DNA of 64,000 bases, taken from Flavobacterium sp. I3-2. GTDB lineage: Bacteria; Bacteroidota; Bacteroidia; Flavobacteriales; Flavobacteriaceae. Location of the stretch: positions 1,736,001-1,800,000 of the forward strand of contig NZ_CP058306.1 in assembly GCF_013389595.1 (NCBI RefSeq), given 5' to 3'. The stretch's first letter is position 1; every line of letters begins with the position of its first letter. The notes below the pieces were generated by a model. The model was not told where the DNA came from, did not search any database, and saw only the letters and a program-made list of their open reading frames with translations. The translations under genes and the position numbers were made by a program. This document shows, piece by piece, positions 1 to 8,423 of this stretch.

Positions 1-1
1 A

Positions 2-574
2 AATTTTCATTATGACAACTACAATAAATGGATGACCTATTTTTATGTTGCAATGGCAGCATTCTTTGTTGGTTATTATACATTAATAGCTTCAGAAATT
101 AAAAATAATTTAAATTTTGAAATACATGCTCTTTTATCTGTAGGATACATAATATCACTTTTATGGTTTATCTCTAGTAAAGGATATTATTATTGGAATA
201 TTAACTTTATAAAACTGATTAATTCTTTTGAAAAAAATATTCTAAAAATTAAAGAAAGTGAAAGAGTTTATTTTGTGTTTGCTAATAAAAAAGAGGAGAA
301 TAAACCATTTAGTCCAATTAATGGGGCAAATTTCTCAACTTCTAAAATAACAATTTTATTTTCTTACATTATTACTGTTTTTTGGGGAGTTTTATTGCTA
401 AATAAAATAACAAATGATAAAGATTTTATAGTAACTATTCTTGTGGTACTTTCCTCGTCTTTTATAACATTGATAATATCATCATTACTAAGTATTATTC
501 TAAAAAGTAATATAGAAAACACGCCCGATTTAGAGTTAAACGAGAAGTCAGAAATAAAAAATTTAAAATTTTAA
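2..574 (+). CDS. Membrane protein, 5' partial (RipA-like octameric membrane protein family?)
   Basis: The frame is open from base 2, upstream of the first ATG at 32, so the gene probably starts left of the window; about 190 residues are visible. Four hydrophobic segments can be seen (roughly residues 13-30, 43-60, 117-135 and 142-165 of the visible part), with a polar stretch of about 50 residues between the second and third. The second segment is followed by SSKGYYYWNINF, which resembles the RGSKFW-x-NWE motif I associate with RipA-family octameric membrane proteins of defence and mobile regions. This family call is from memory of the motif. An integral membrane protein is certain; the function is not. 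The C-terminal tail is charged. A strong hairpin terminator lies about 115 bases downstream. Confidence 0.55.
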   Translation, partial: NFHYDNYNKWMTYFYVAMAAFFVGYYTLIASEIKNNLNFEIHALLSVGYIISLLWFISSKGYYYWNINFIKLINSFEKNILKIKESERVYFVFANKKEENKPFSPINGANFSTSKITILFSYIITVFWGVLLLNKITNDKDFIVTILVVLSSSFITLIISSLLSIILKSNIENTPDLELNEKSEIKNLKF

Positions 575-691
575 GTTATAATTAAATAATATTATAATCG
601 ATAAGTTTAAATAATTTAAGATACTTATAAATTCCAATCTAGAGACAAATAAAAAAAGAATCAATCAAAATTTACTAAAAAATACTATAAA

Positions 692-727
692 AAATGTCTT
701 TTTCATTTACGAAAAAGACATTTTTTT
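692..727. terminator. Bidirectional hairpin terminator
   Basis: Inverted repeat AATGTCTTTTTC / GAAAAAGACATT with a 6-nt loop, followed by a T run on the plus strand and preceded by an A-rich stretch. It lies between the plus-strand membrane gene and the stop of the minus-strand XRE regulator, so it can end both transcripts. Confidence 0.8.
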
Positions 728-1136
728 ATTTATTCATTAATAATTGCTCTAAATACGAAGTTTTCTCTTTTTCAGCTTGTAAGAGGCGCTCATACAATTT
801 CTTGTTTTCATCATATGCTTCAACAAGCTTATCTAACGGGTTGAAAGTTGGATTGTATAAATTCTTCACAGCAGAAGAATCATCTTGAAAAGTATTATGA
901 GAAATTATATTAATCATTCGTTCGTCAGAATATTCTTTGATTGCGCTTGCTGGTACTTCCAATGCCTTTGCAATTTCGTTAAGCTTGGCATCCTCTAAAT
1001 CTTCTGTATTTTCTATTACCGACATCTTCTGCTGGCTGATACCCAGAATCTCGGCAAGTGTTTCTTGTTTCATACCTTTCATTTCGCGTATGCGACTGAT
1101 GTTGCGTCCTATATGTTTTTTTACAGTAGTTTCCAT
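726..1136 (-). CDS. XRE-family helix-turn-helix regulator
   Basis: A 136-residue protein starting at METTVKKHIGRN; an upstream in-frame Met would add nine residues, but the HTH homology begins after the chosen start. Residues 8-65 form a Cro/C1-type HTH: IGRNISRIREMKGMKQ, then ETLAEILGISQQKMSVIE as the DNA-reading helices, then LNEIAKALEVPASAI. The C-terminal part (about 95-136) is a predicted coiled coil (KLVEAYDENKKLYERLLQ) likely used for dimerisation. This two-part layout is common for chromosomal XRE regulators and antitoxin-like proteins of Bacteroidota. The gene stands alone on the minus strand, divergent from the large gene at 1333, which it may control. Confidence 0.85.
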   Translation of the reverse strand: METTVKKHIGRNISRIREMKGMKQETLAEILGISQQKMSVIENTEDLEDAKLNEIAKALEVPASAIKEYSDERMINIISHNTFQDDSSAVKNLYNPTFNPLDKLVEAYDENKKLYERLLQAEKEKTSYLEQLLMNK

Positions 1137-1332
1137 AAGTCCTCTGTTTTTTGATAAATTCAAATATACTGATTTTTTTAATACGAGAAAGCTTATGTAT
1201 GCTGGAAAAATCTTTTGTTGTAGTCTGTTGGCGGTAATTTACTACCCGTTATAGGTACGATACATAGTTTTATAGTACGGTACATAAAAATGGTTATGCA
1301 ACTTTGAAATATTCAACTTTAAATCTGTTAGT

Positions 1333-2928
1333 ATGAAAAGTTCAAACCACACAATTCCCGACGAGCTCCACGATTCTATAAAGCAATTCATCTTGGTTGC
1401 AATTAGGATGTCACAAGTTTATATGGTGTTCTACACACCTATTGTTTACAGCAGTATTAAACTGCTAACATTCGTTGTTGCGAAGAATATCAATGCTGAT
1501 ACCCTCGCAGGTTTACAAAGTCACATAAAGGTATTAGACGCTTTAACAAGACATGATACTTTGATAAGCGTAAATTTTCATACGGTTGCACCAAATGATT
1601 CCCAATTTCATTTTAGCTTTTTGCAACTTCATTTGCAACCTTGTTTTGTAATATATGCGGATGATCCTAAACGATGGAACAGCTTGTTTCAAAATTTCTA
1701 CTGTAGCGATAAACAAAAAGTATCAATGCTTTTTGCTAATCATTTGAAGGCTGTTGAGCATCGTGTAAAAGAAGCTGTAGTAATGCTTGTAGATCCATTA
1801 GTGAAGAAACAATTATATCAGGCTGCTCACGCAGCGTTACTCGAGGTGTTTTCATATTATATGGATTTGCTTAAAAATGTACTGCTTCCTAAATCGGTAC
1901 ATCAAGATTTTAATGAGCAAGAATTTAATCGCTTTGTTGATTTGTATTATCCGGAGCTGTCTAAAACTTTGAACCGGATTTCTAAAGTAAAAGCTGTATC
2001 CTTCAATGATCAGTCTCAATATGTAATAGGACATTCTCATGAAAGTTTGATAGAAAAGATAACAACAAGGGTAGTTGAACTTCAAACCAATTCTTTTAAG
2101 AGGTTAAATAAGTTTTATACGAAAAGGTTGGAAAGCCAGGTTCCAGATACTGTAAGGGAAGAAACAGTGCTGCTGAAACAGCTGGTTACTTTTTTGAACA
2201 ATTGTTATAAGATAGATGCAATCTATTTGCTAAGCACAACTAAATTCTTTAACTCAGATTCAAATATTAGGTACAAATTCAATCTGCTTTTGATAACACC
2301 TACACTACAAGTCCAGCAACACGATGTGTTATCACACAAAGTCTTCCATCATTTTAAAGGAAAAGTAGAAGTGTTTTGTTTGATACACACTTTGGAATGG
2401 CTGCAAAGTAAAGGAGATAGATTTCCATTATTTTTTAAAGAATTTATCATACCTCAAAATTTACTGTATATAAAAAAGAATCTGAAGTTTAACGAAAGCT
2501 TACTTGAAAGTAGCAGTATACTTGATATAACGAAATTGCAAAAGCAGTATTGGAATGAAAGACTTTCGTATGTTACTCCTTGGTTTATTGCATTTCAGCA
2601 GGAAAATTTAGTTTACCAGTCAGGACATGTTTTACTTCTTAAAAATATGTTCCAACATTTGATACTTGGTCTCTTGTATCAAAAAGTACAATACGTACCT
2701 ATTATATACAGTTGTAGATACCTTATGCAGTTATTCGAAACCTTCTTACCCGAAATTTATAAAGAATGTGTACACCCTGATGATGTAAAAGAAATTCTTG
2801 ATTTACTAAATACTTCGATGTCTTATTTCCCTAGATGTGATGGCGAACTGGTGGAGCATAATCAATTGACTTTTACGAAAGCGTTGTGCCTTTGCGAGAA
2901 ATTGTACAACCATGCGCAACAGCAATAA
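1333..2928 (+). CDS. Unknown 531-aa protein; possible NTase-like plus HEPN-like architecture
   Basis: I do not recognise a named family. There is no signal peptide or membrane segment. The N-terminal half is helical and aromatic-rich. Around residues 290-350 an alternating strand/helix stretch (IDAIYLLSTTKFF, YKFNLLLITP, VEVFCLIHTLEWL) resembles a degenerate MNT-type nucleotidyltransferase fold. Around residues 425-475, a helical stretch ending LLYQKVQYVPIIYSCRYL looks like the core of HEPN domains (long helix, short Tyr/Pro loop, helix). No RxxxxH RNase motif is seen. The downstream 504-aa gene has the same order of segments, suggesting divergent paralogues. The regulator at 726-1136 is divergent from it. 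Domain calls are inference from pattern only. Confidence 0.55.
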   Translation: MKSSNHTIPDELHDSIKQFILVAIRMSQVYMVFYTPIVYSSIKLLTFVVAKNINADTLAGLQSHIKVLDALTRHDTLISVNFHTVAPNDSQFHFSFLQLHLQPCFVIYADDPKRWNSLFQNFYCSDKQKVSMLFANHLKAVEHRVKEAVVMLVDPLVKKQLYQAAHAALLEVFSYYMDLLKNVLLPKSVHQDFNEQEFNRFVDLYYPELSKTLNRISKVKAVSFNDQSQYVIGHSHESLIEKITTRVVELQTNSFKRLNKFYTKRLESQVPDTVREETVLLKQLVTFLNNCYKIDAIYLLSTTKFFNSDSNIRYKFNLLLITPTLQVQQHDVLSHKVFHHFKGKVEVFCLIHTLEWLQSKGDRFPLFFKEFIIPQNLLYIKKNLKFNESLLESSSILDITKLQKQYWNERLSYVTPWFIAFQQENLVYQSGHVLLLKNMFQHLILGLLYQKVQYVPIIYSCRYLMQLFETFLPEIYKECVHPDDVKEILDLLNTSMSYFPRCDGELVEHNQLTFTKALCLCEKLYNHAQQQ

Positions 2929-2930
2929 TA

Positions 2931-2946
2931 CAACCATGCATGGTTG
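2931..2946. promoter_or_regulatory. Perfect 16-bp palindrome between the paired 531- and 504-aa genes
   Basis: CAACCATGCATGGTTG is its own reverse complement and begins three bases after the stop of the upstream gene. Half of it (ACAACCATGC) also occurs about 25 bases earlier, inside the end of the coding region. It could be an operator for the downstream gene at 3005. Confidence 0.45.
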
Positions 2947-3004
2947 CAAATTTTCAAATTGTAATACCTAATTAAACAGATTATTAATTTTAAAAATATA
3001 AATC

Positions 3005-4519
3005 ATGGAAACTAAAAAAGAATTATTTAGAAAGGTAGATTTTAATAAAAAACTACAAAATCCGCTGGAAACGCTTGTTAGCCAAAAGTTACTTTGCATA
3101 GCATGGTATGGTCATACTGTTAGTAATGAAAAAATAAAAATACTATGGCTCTATGTAAAAAATAAAAAGGAAGCTGCTGCTGTTTTTTACAGTCAAAATA
3201 CTGAAATATTTTGGGAAAACGAAGAATTGCTTGTAGTATTTCTTGACGAAGATGATTTTAAGAAGCATAAAAAGATGCGTAGTCCTTTTATACATTTAAA
3301 TTTAAGGAAGTCAGAACTGCTGTACACCGACGATGTCACAGCTAAACCTTCTGATCATTTCTATTGGGGAGATTTCGAAGAATTTAAAGAACACTATATA
3401 GAAACACAGCAATTGTTAAAATCTTATACGGATGATTTTATAGAAGATGAATTAGAAGGAAGCTGTTACTTGTTTCTAAAAGGCTTTGCAACAGATTTGG
3501 GAGCGGTGGAACTTTTACTTCTGGGTACAATAAATGAGAATGACAGTTTAACAGAAAGGTTACTGCTTATGGAAAAAATATGCCCAATATGGAAAACGGT
3601 CTTTGTTAAAGAAGATACCAAGACTTTTTATCTGATTGAACAACAAGGTTTTTCCGACGCTGGAATCTATGATGAATGGGGTAAAGCACTTAAAAAAGTA
3701 CAGAAAAAGATAAAAAATATTGTACTGCAAATTTTAGAAGAATTGGAAAAAGAAAAGAATGTAATTAGTTTGAAGCAATCAGATACAGTTCCGTTCGGAT
3801 ATTTAAACCATTTAAAGAAACTGATAGACAACGAAGAGGTGGAAGAAATATTCCTTTTCCACGAAAGAGCAAATTTCTTGGATAGCAAAACAGTGCGTTG
3901 CTTTTACCTGTTGTTGATTGTAAAAGACAAAGTTTCAAAACCATTGAAGGAAATCATCAGAGATATAGAAACGGCAAATGATGAGGTGCAGTTTACAATA
4001 ATTGCCCACAACCGTTATTATATACAAGATAAAGTTTATTATCAACAGGGCTTTTATAAAAAGGTTTGTAAAGCCAAAAACAGAATCTATACTTCAGGAT
4101 ATTATCCTGACATCCATTGGCATAATACGTGGTATCCAGAATTTAACGATAATATGCTTGACATTAAATATTCATCTGAAAATATTGAAAATTTTGTAGA
4201 TACTGAAATACTTGCAGCAAAAGAACCTTTAGTTATCTCATCGAAGAAATTGTATAAATGCTTCGTGAATAAGTTGCAGGTAAATATTCTATATCATTTA
4301 GATTATGTGCCTACTACCAAGAATTTAAATACCTTGTTACAGATGGTAAGATATACCGGTAAAACTAATGAAGAATTAGAACAACTGCTACAAAGCATTA
4401 AACCTTTACTTTTTAATAAAGATGTAAACAAAAATAAAGTGAAAGAAAAAAGTATAAGGTTAGAAGGGCAGATGCTGCAAAATCTACAGGGATTTTTTAA
4501 AATAATAAATTTAGCATAA
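3005..4519 (+). CDS. Unknown 504-aa protein, likely paralogue of the upstream 531-aa protein
   Basis: The start METKKELFRK follows a 76-base gap. No signal peptide or membrane segment is visible. Acidic and Lys-rich N-terminal half. Around residues 268-340 is a strand-helix pattern (VEEIFLFHERANFLD, RCFYLLLIVKDK, VQFTIIAHNRYYI) that resembles a nucleotidyltransferase-like domain. The catalytic GSxxxG-DxD motif is not clear, so it may be inactive or another alpha/beta fold. Residues 405-455 (LVISSKKLYKCFVNKLQ, NILYHLDYVPTTKNLNTLL) match the HEPN pattern and align by eye with the end of the 531-aa protein. A strong hairpin terminator follows, so the two genes probably form one transcription unit. 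Function unknown; an accessory role, perhaps defence, is a guess. Confidence 0.55.
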   Translation: METKKELFRKVDFNKKLQNPLETLVSQKLLCIAWYGHTVSNEKIKILWLYVKNKKEAAAVFYSQNTEIFWENEELLVVFLDEDDFKKHKKMRSPFIHLNLRKSELLYTDDVTAKPSDHFYWGDFEEFKEHYIETQQLLKSYTDDFIEDELEGSCYLFLKGFATDLGAVELLLLGTINENDSLTERLLLMEKICPIWKTVFVKEDTKTFYLIEQQGFSDAGIYDEWGKALKKVQKKIKNIVLQILEELEKEKNVISLKQSDTVPFGYLNHLKKLIDNEEVEEIFLFHERANFLDSKTVRCFYLLLIVKDKVSKPLKEIIRDIETANDEVQFTIIAHNRYYIQDKVYYQQGFYKKVCKAKNRIYTSGYYPDIHWHNTWYPEFNDNMLDIKYSSENIENFVDTEILAAKEPLVISSKKLYKCFVNKLQVNILYHLDYVPTTKNLNTLLQMVRYTGKTNEELEQLLQSIKPLLFNKDVNKNKVKEKSIRLEGQMLQNLQGFFKIINLA

Positions 4520-4535
4520 GCTAAATTACACTAAT

Positions 4536-4585
4536 AAAAAAATGATTGCTATTTCAATTTTGTATGAAGTAGCAATCATTTTTTT
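4536..4585 (+). terminator. Hairpin terminator after the 504-aa gene
   Basis: Arms AATGATTGCTA and TAGCAATCATT around an 18-nt loop, with A and T runs on the two outer sides. It ends the 1333-4519 unit. Confidence 0.8.
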
Positions 4586-4662
4586 GTCTTCGATAGGAGA
4601 TCAAAATTTAAGGTCAGATATACCTGAGGAGGAAGGTTTGTAGGTAATTATTCAGTTCACTT

Positions 4663-4714
4663 TTGTCACAAATATCAACTAAATTTGTGACAAGGTATCA
4701 ATGGTTTACTTTTG
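4663..4714 (+). promoter_or_regulatory. Bacteroidota promoter overlapped by an 11-bp inverted repeat
   Basis: TTTG (4684-4687), a 19-nt spacer, then TACTTTTG (4707-4714) fits the TTTG-N19-TAnnTTTG consensus exactly. A perfect inverted repeat, TTGTCACAAAT (4663-4673) and ATTTGTGACAA (4683-4693), covers the -33 element, as a repressor operator would. The expected start near 4720 leaves a leader of about 190 nt before the gene at 4914, within which I see no ORF or known RNA element. The rest of the 4520-4913 gap holds only the terminator above. Confidence 0.65.
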
Positions 4715-4913
4715 TAATCATTTAAAATCAAACGAAAAACAAGCTTTTTTATCTTTAATCCGTAAAGCATCTTTCGCTGAAAACTTTTACAGTTAGATCA
4801 CATAGCTGTTTGGATACAGAAACGAATTAAAAATTAACATGAGTATTTAATTACACGAAATTTGTACCTTCATCATGTAGATAATACATGCTGTATTAAA
4901 CAGAAAGAATGTT

Positions 4914-5693
4914 ATGAAAATTCAATATTGTTCCGATTTACATTTGGAATTCCCGGAGAATAAAAAATATATATTAGAAAATCCCATAAAACCCAAAGCT
5001 GATATTTTAATTTTAGCTGGGGATATTGTACCTTTTGCTGTTATGGACAAACATCAAGATTTCTTTGATTATGTTTCTGAACACTTTAAATATACTTTTT
5101 GGATTCCTGGTAATCACGAATATTATTATAATGATATTAATAGCAGAATAGGAAGCTTTGAGGAGAGGATTAGAGAAAATGTGTATTTGCTCAATAATGT
5201 TGTAAAAGAAATAGATGAAATTGATCTTATTTTTTCAACGATGTGGACAAGAATTTCTTCTGGGAGACAATTCTTAATACAGCAATCACTTTCGGATTTC
5301 AAAGTAATTAAAAATAATAGTCGTTTGTTTAATACAGATGATTATAATATTCTTCATCAGGAAAATTTACGCTTTTTAGAAAACGCATTTAAAAAAAATA
5401 ATAATAAATCGGTTGTTATTACACATCACGTTCCGGTATTTGAAAATTATCCTGAACAATATAAAGATAGTAAGATTAATGAAGCATTTGCTGTGGACTT
5501 GAGTGATTTAATATTTAATAATTCTGTTGATTATTGGATTTACGGACATCATCATTCCAATGTTAAAGATTTTAATGTACATAAAACTAATTTGGTTACG
5601 AATCAACTTGGTTATATTCGATATGGAGAAAATATTGGTTATAAAGATGGTGCAGTTATAGAAATAAATAAATCTGAAAATATTAATATTTAG
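4914..5693 (+). CDS. Calcineurin-like metallophosphoesterase
   Basis: 259 residues with the full metallophosphoesterase motif set: DLHLE near residue 8 (motif I), GDI near 36 (motif II), GNHE near 66 (motif III), a histidine in THHVP near 170 (motif IV) and GHHH near 208 (motif V). These bind two metal ions and support hydrolysis of phosphomono- or diesters. The substrate cannot be told; the family includes nucleases and cyclic-nucleotide phosphodiesterases as well as phosphatases. No signal peptide, so cytosolic. It starts 66 bases before the wHTH gene at 5760 and may share control with that module or be separate cargo. Small single-domain enzymes of this kind are frequent in genomic islands. 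Confidence 0.85.
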   Translation: MKIQYCSDLHLEFPENKKYILENPIKPKADILILAGDIVPFAVMDKHQDFFDYVSEHFKYTFWIPGNHEYYYNDINSRIGSFEERIRENVYLLNNVVKEIDEIDLIFSTMWTRISSGRQFLIQQSLSDFKVIKNNSRLFNTDDYNILHQENLRFLENAFKKNNNKSVVITHHVPVFENYPEQYKDSKINEAFAVDLSDLIFNNSVDYWIYGHHHSNVKDFNVHKTNLVTNQLGYIRYGENIGYKDGAVIEINKSENINI

Positions 5694-5696
5694 TAT

Positions 5697-5736
5697 AATA
5701 AACCTATATTTGTATAATAAACTAAATAGGTTTATT
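5697..5736 (+). promoter_or_regulatory. Promoter -7 box within an 11-bp inverted repeat (operator or terminator)
   Basis: TATATTTG at 5705-5712 matches TAnnTTTG. It is overlapped by an inverted repeat, AATAAACCTAT (5697-5707) and ATAGGTTTATT (5726-5736), that spans the expected transcription start about 40 bases before the wHTH gene. Such an arrangement fits autoregulation by an AbiEi-like antitoxin. A hairpin terminator for the phosphoesterase gene is an alternative, but the T run after it is interrupted. Confidence 0.5.
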
Positions 5737-5759
5737 GTTTTGTTTTAAGTTTATTATCA

Positions 5760-6821
5760 ATGGAAAAGCTAAAAGAATATATATACGACTTACTGGGACA
5801 GAAAATAGAATTAAAGAAGTTACCTGATAATATTCTGAATAAATTACCCTTTTTATTCAGAAATAGTTATGAGTTCTATAGCACTAAAATATCTAATCAT
5901 GAGCTGATATTTTTAGTATTAGATAAAGAAGATACTTTTAACCCACAACAATTGAGAAAACAATTTGAAATAATCCGAAGCGTTTTTAATAAACCTGTAG
6001 TGGTAATTACTGAAGATATAACAACCGTTAATAGAAAAAGACTAATTGATTATAAAATCAGTTTTATTAGTCCTGGGAAGCAAATGTTTCTTACCGAACT
6101 ATTAGTAGATTTTCAAGATTTTAATAAGAAAGAAGATTTTAGAAACAACATCAAATTGTTACCATCTGCTCAATTAATTGTACTTTATCATATCTTGCAT
6201 AGAGAGGATGATTTAAGTCAATATACCTTTAAAGAACTGGCGGAAAAATTTCAATATACCCAAATGGGTATTACAAAAGCTGTCAATGATCTTAAAAGAA
6301 TGGGGTTAATTGATGTTATCGGCACAAAAGAAAAAAGTATTGTATTTGAAAAGGATATTCCTAAACTATGGAAACAAGCTGAAGATTTATTTGTCAATCC
6401 TATTTTTAAAACAGTTTATATAGATAAGAAACCTGAAAACCTGTTACATTCAAATACCACGGCTTTAGAAGAATATACAGATATGAATCCCGGGTCTCAG
6501 GAGTGTTTTGCGATTGAAAGAAACAGATTTTATCAATTGAAAAAGGAAAATCATTTTACAAATCTGAACGAAGAAAATGGTACTTACGTTCTTGAAGTAT
6601 GGAAGTACAATCCTGATGTTATTGCGAAAAACGTAAGTAAAAAAAACAATGTTGATCACGTTTTGGAAGTATGGAATACTGACTTTACAATAATTCCAAA
6701 AAATATAACACAAAAAAACAATGTAGATCCGTTGTCTTTATACTTAAGTCTTAAAGATGAATTTATTGATGAAAGAACAGATATGGCATTGGATCAGATC
6801 ATAAAGAAATATATATGGTAA
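5760..6821 (+). CDS. AbiEi-like antitoxin/regulator with winged-helix domain
   Basis: 353 residues. Residues 1-130 are an alpha/beta domain without a recognisable motif. Residues 140-200 form a MarR-like winged helix (QLIVLYHILHREDD, YTFKELAEKFQYTQMGITKA, LKRMGLIDVIG). The C-terminal part resembles the accessory domain of two-gene AbiE-like systems. It overlaps the nucleotidyltransferase gene by seven bases, typical of translational coupling in an antitoxin-toxin pair. Odd feature: residues 276-323 are an imperfect 24-residue tandem duplication (VLEVWKYNPD... and VLEVWNTDFT..., both ending in KNNVD), visible as a 72-bp repeat in the DNA. The role as antitoxin is inferred from gene order and the partner. 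Confidence 0.65.
   Translation: MEKLKEYIYDLLGQKIELKKLPDNILNKLPFLFRNSYEFYSTKISNHELIFLVLDKEDTFNPQQLRKQFEIIRSVFNKPVVVITEDITTVNRKRLIDYKISFISPGKQMFLTELLVDFQDFNKKEDFRNNIKLLPSAQLIVLYHILHREDDLSQYTFKELAEKFQYTQMGITKAVNDLKRMGLIDVIGTKEKSIVFEKDIPKLWKQAEDLFVNPIFKTVYIDKKPENLLHSNTTALEEYTDMNPGSQECFAIERNRFYQLKKENHFTNLNEENGTYVLEVWKYNPDVIAKNVSKKNNVDHVLEVWNTDFTIIPKNITQKNNVDPLSLYLSLKDEFIDERTDMALDQIIKKYIW
6586..6729 (+). repeat. Imperfect 72-bp tandem repeat inside the wHTH gene
   Basis: Unit 1 is 6586-6657 and unit 2 is 6658-6729; each begins ACGTT-TTGAAGTATGGAA-like and ends AAAAACAATGT-GATC-like. The unit is 24 codons, so the frame is kept. Substitutions between copies show the duplication is not recent. Confidence 0.7.
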
Positions 6822-7579
6822 GAGGGTTAAATATTTTTAGCGAACATTTTAAAGAGTACTCCGGAAATTATGTGATTATTGGTGGAACAGCGTGCGATAT
6901 TGTCATTGATACAGTTGGTTTAGTACCAAGGGCAACAAAAGATATTGATATAATTTTAGTCGTTGAAGCATTAAGTCCTCAGTTTGTAGAGCATTTTTGG
7001 AATTTCATAAAAGAAGGAAATTATGATGTAAAAGAAAAAAGTGAAGAAGATAGGAAGTATTATCGTTTCCTTAAACCTCAAAACGAAGAATATCCTTTTC
7101 AAATAGAATTGTTTTCAAGAATACCGGATTTGATCGATTTAAAGGAAGATTCTCATCTAACTCCAATTCCTGTTGATACAGAAATTTCAAGTCTTTCGGC
7201 AATTTTGATGGATGATGAGTATTATAATTTTACAACAAAAAACAGTCAGTTAAGTGGAGATATTCATCTGGCTAATACGGAAGTATTAATAAGCCTGAAA
7301 GCAAAAGCATTTCTTGATTATAAAACTAGAAAAGATAATGGAGAAAAGATTGATGATCGGCAATTAAGAAAACACAAGACAGATGTTTTCAGATTATTAT
7401 TACTACTAAGTCCCGAAATCAGATTTACTATTCCTCAGGCGATCAAAACAGACTTGCAGGCGTTTGCCGAAGCTGTAAAAGATGATCTCCCAGATAAGCA
7501 AATATTTAAAGAAATGGGAGCAGGTAATGTAGATGTTCAGAGCCTTTATAAAATACTCTTAGAGATATTCGACTTATAA
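6815..7579 (+). CDS. AbiEii-like nucleotidyltransferase (putative toxin)
   Basis: 254 residues. The N-terminal region has the nucleotidyltransferase signature: YVIIGGTACDIV (glycine motif, residues 19-30) followed by RATKDIDIIL (DxD-type metal site, residues 39-48). The first Ser of the classical GSxAxG is replaced by GGT, as is usual in AbiEii and related NTase families. A conserved Lys region follows (VLISLKAKAFLDYKTR, residues 160-175), also typical. AbiEii toxins transfer nucleotides to target molecules such as tRNA and are neutralised by the AbiEi partner. The gene overlaps the upstream wHTH gene by seven bases. The next gene follows after seven bases, so this looks like a three-gene unit. 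Confidence 0.75.
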   Translation: MVRGLNIFSEHFKEYSGNYVIIGGTACDIVIDTVGLVPRATKDIDIILVVEALSPQFVEHFWNFIKEGNYDVKEKSEEDRKYYRFLKPQNEEYPFQIELFSRIPDLIDLKEDSHLTPIPVDTEISSLSAILMDDEYYNFTTKNSQLSGDIHLANTEVLISLKAKAFLDYKTRKDNGEKIDDRQLRKHKTDVFRLLLLLSPEIRFTIPQAIKTDLQAFAEAVKDDLPDKQIFKEMGAGNVDVQSLYKILLEIFDL

Positions 7580-7586
7580 AATAATC

Positions 7587-8423
7587 ATGATTATGTTTGG
7601 TTTCAAAATTACACAGAAAGAAATCCTAGAACGTATGGATTTTTATAGGGGCTTAAAAAATGCACCAATAAAGTACCCAAAGAAATTACAAAACCCTCAT
7701 TATATAACACAAAACACTAAAAGATACTTATTAGACAACGAAAGGGGTTGGAAAGATAATAAAACAATCTATCTAGGTTACCATGGAAATAAAGAATATG
7801 TTCATCGGGTTTTATGTCTCACAGAGTTTTTAGTTCGCTTTTTAGAATTTCAAGGATATACCTTCAAAATAGATCGGAATGGTAAAATTTATTGTGATAT
7901 TAAAGGGATACAAATTCACTTTAATTTTCGTCAGGCTACGAAAAGAGTTCCAGATGATTCTAATAAATTTTACAAGAGTTATAAAAATGAAGAAACAGAT
8001 AAGCTTATTTTTCAAATGTATGAGAGTTCTTACGATCGAAAAGAATGGGCTGATACTCCTAAAATTAAATTAGAAGATAAAGTTTTACATATTATTGCTT
8101 ATACCGAATTATATTGTGAATATGAATTAGAAGAAATTAAAAAACGTGCTGCTTACCGTAAGCAGATGGAAGTTGAGAAACAGAAGCAAGATGAAATTAA
8201 ACGTCTAATTCAGGTTGAAAATGAAAAGGTAGCAAATTTAATATCTAGTACGAAAAAATGGGAACAAACTGAAAAAATATTGACTTATCTTGATAAAAGA
8301 AAAGTAGCATTAATTCAAAATAATCTTTTTACAGATGAAGAAAGAGATTATTATGAATGGGGACTGAAAATAGTCGATAAAATGAAACTAGAACTACTTG
8401 GGTTGGAAACTAAAAATTTATAA
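7587..8423 (+). CDS. Unknown 278-aa protein, third gene of the AbiE-like unit
   Basis: I do not recognise the family. The start could be residue 1 or Met3 (7593). The first 170 residues are rich in aromatic and basic residues (DNKTIYLGYHGNKEYVHRV, KIDRNGKIYCDIKGIQIHF) and look like a compact alpha/beta domain. Residues 185-235 are a long charged helix (RKQMEVEKQKQDEIKRL) likely to be a coiled coil, then a short helical tail. No membrane segment or signal peptide. It lies seven bases after the nucleotidyltransferase gene in the same direction, so co-expression is likely. It ends 14 bases inside the convergent integrase gene. A link to the toxin-antitoxin pair is suggested only by position. Confidence 0.6.
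   Translation: MIMFGFKITQKEILERMDFYRGLKNAPIKYPKKLQNPHYITQNTKRYLLDNERGWKDNKTIYLGYHGNKEYVHRVLCLTEFLVRFLEFQGYTFKIDRNGKIYCDIKGIQIHFNFRQATKRVPDDSNKFYKSYKNEETDKLIFQMYESSYDRKEWADTPKIKLEDKVLHIIAYTELYCEYELEEIKKRAAYRKQMEVEKQKQDEIKRLIQVENEKVANLISSTKKWEQTEKILTYLDKRKVALIQNNLFTDEERDYYEWGLKIVDKMKLELLGLETKNL

Noticed and set aside
694..888. Small plus-strand ORF opposite the XRE regulator
   Set aside because: It runs through the terminator and the antisense of a clear HTH gene; a shadow.
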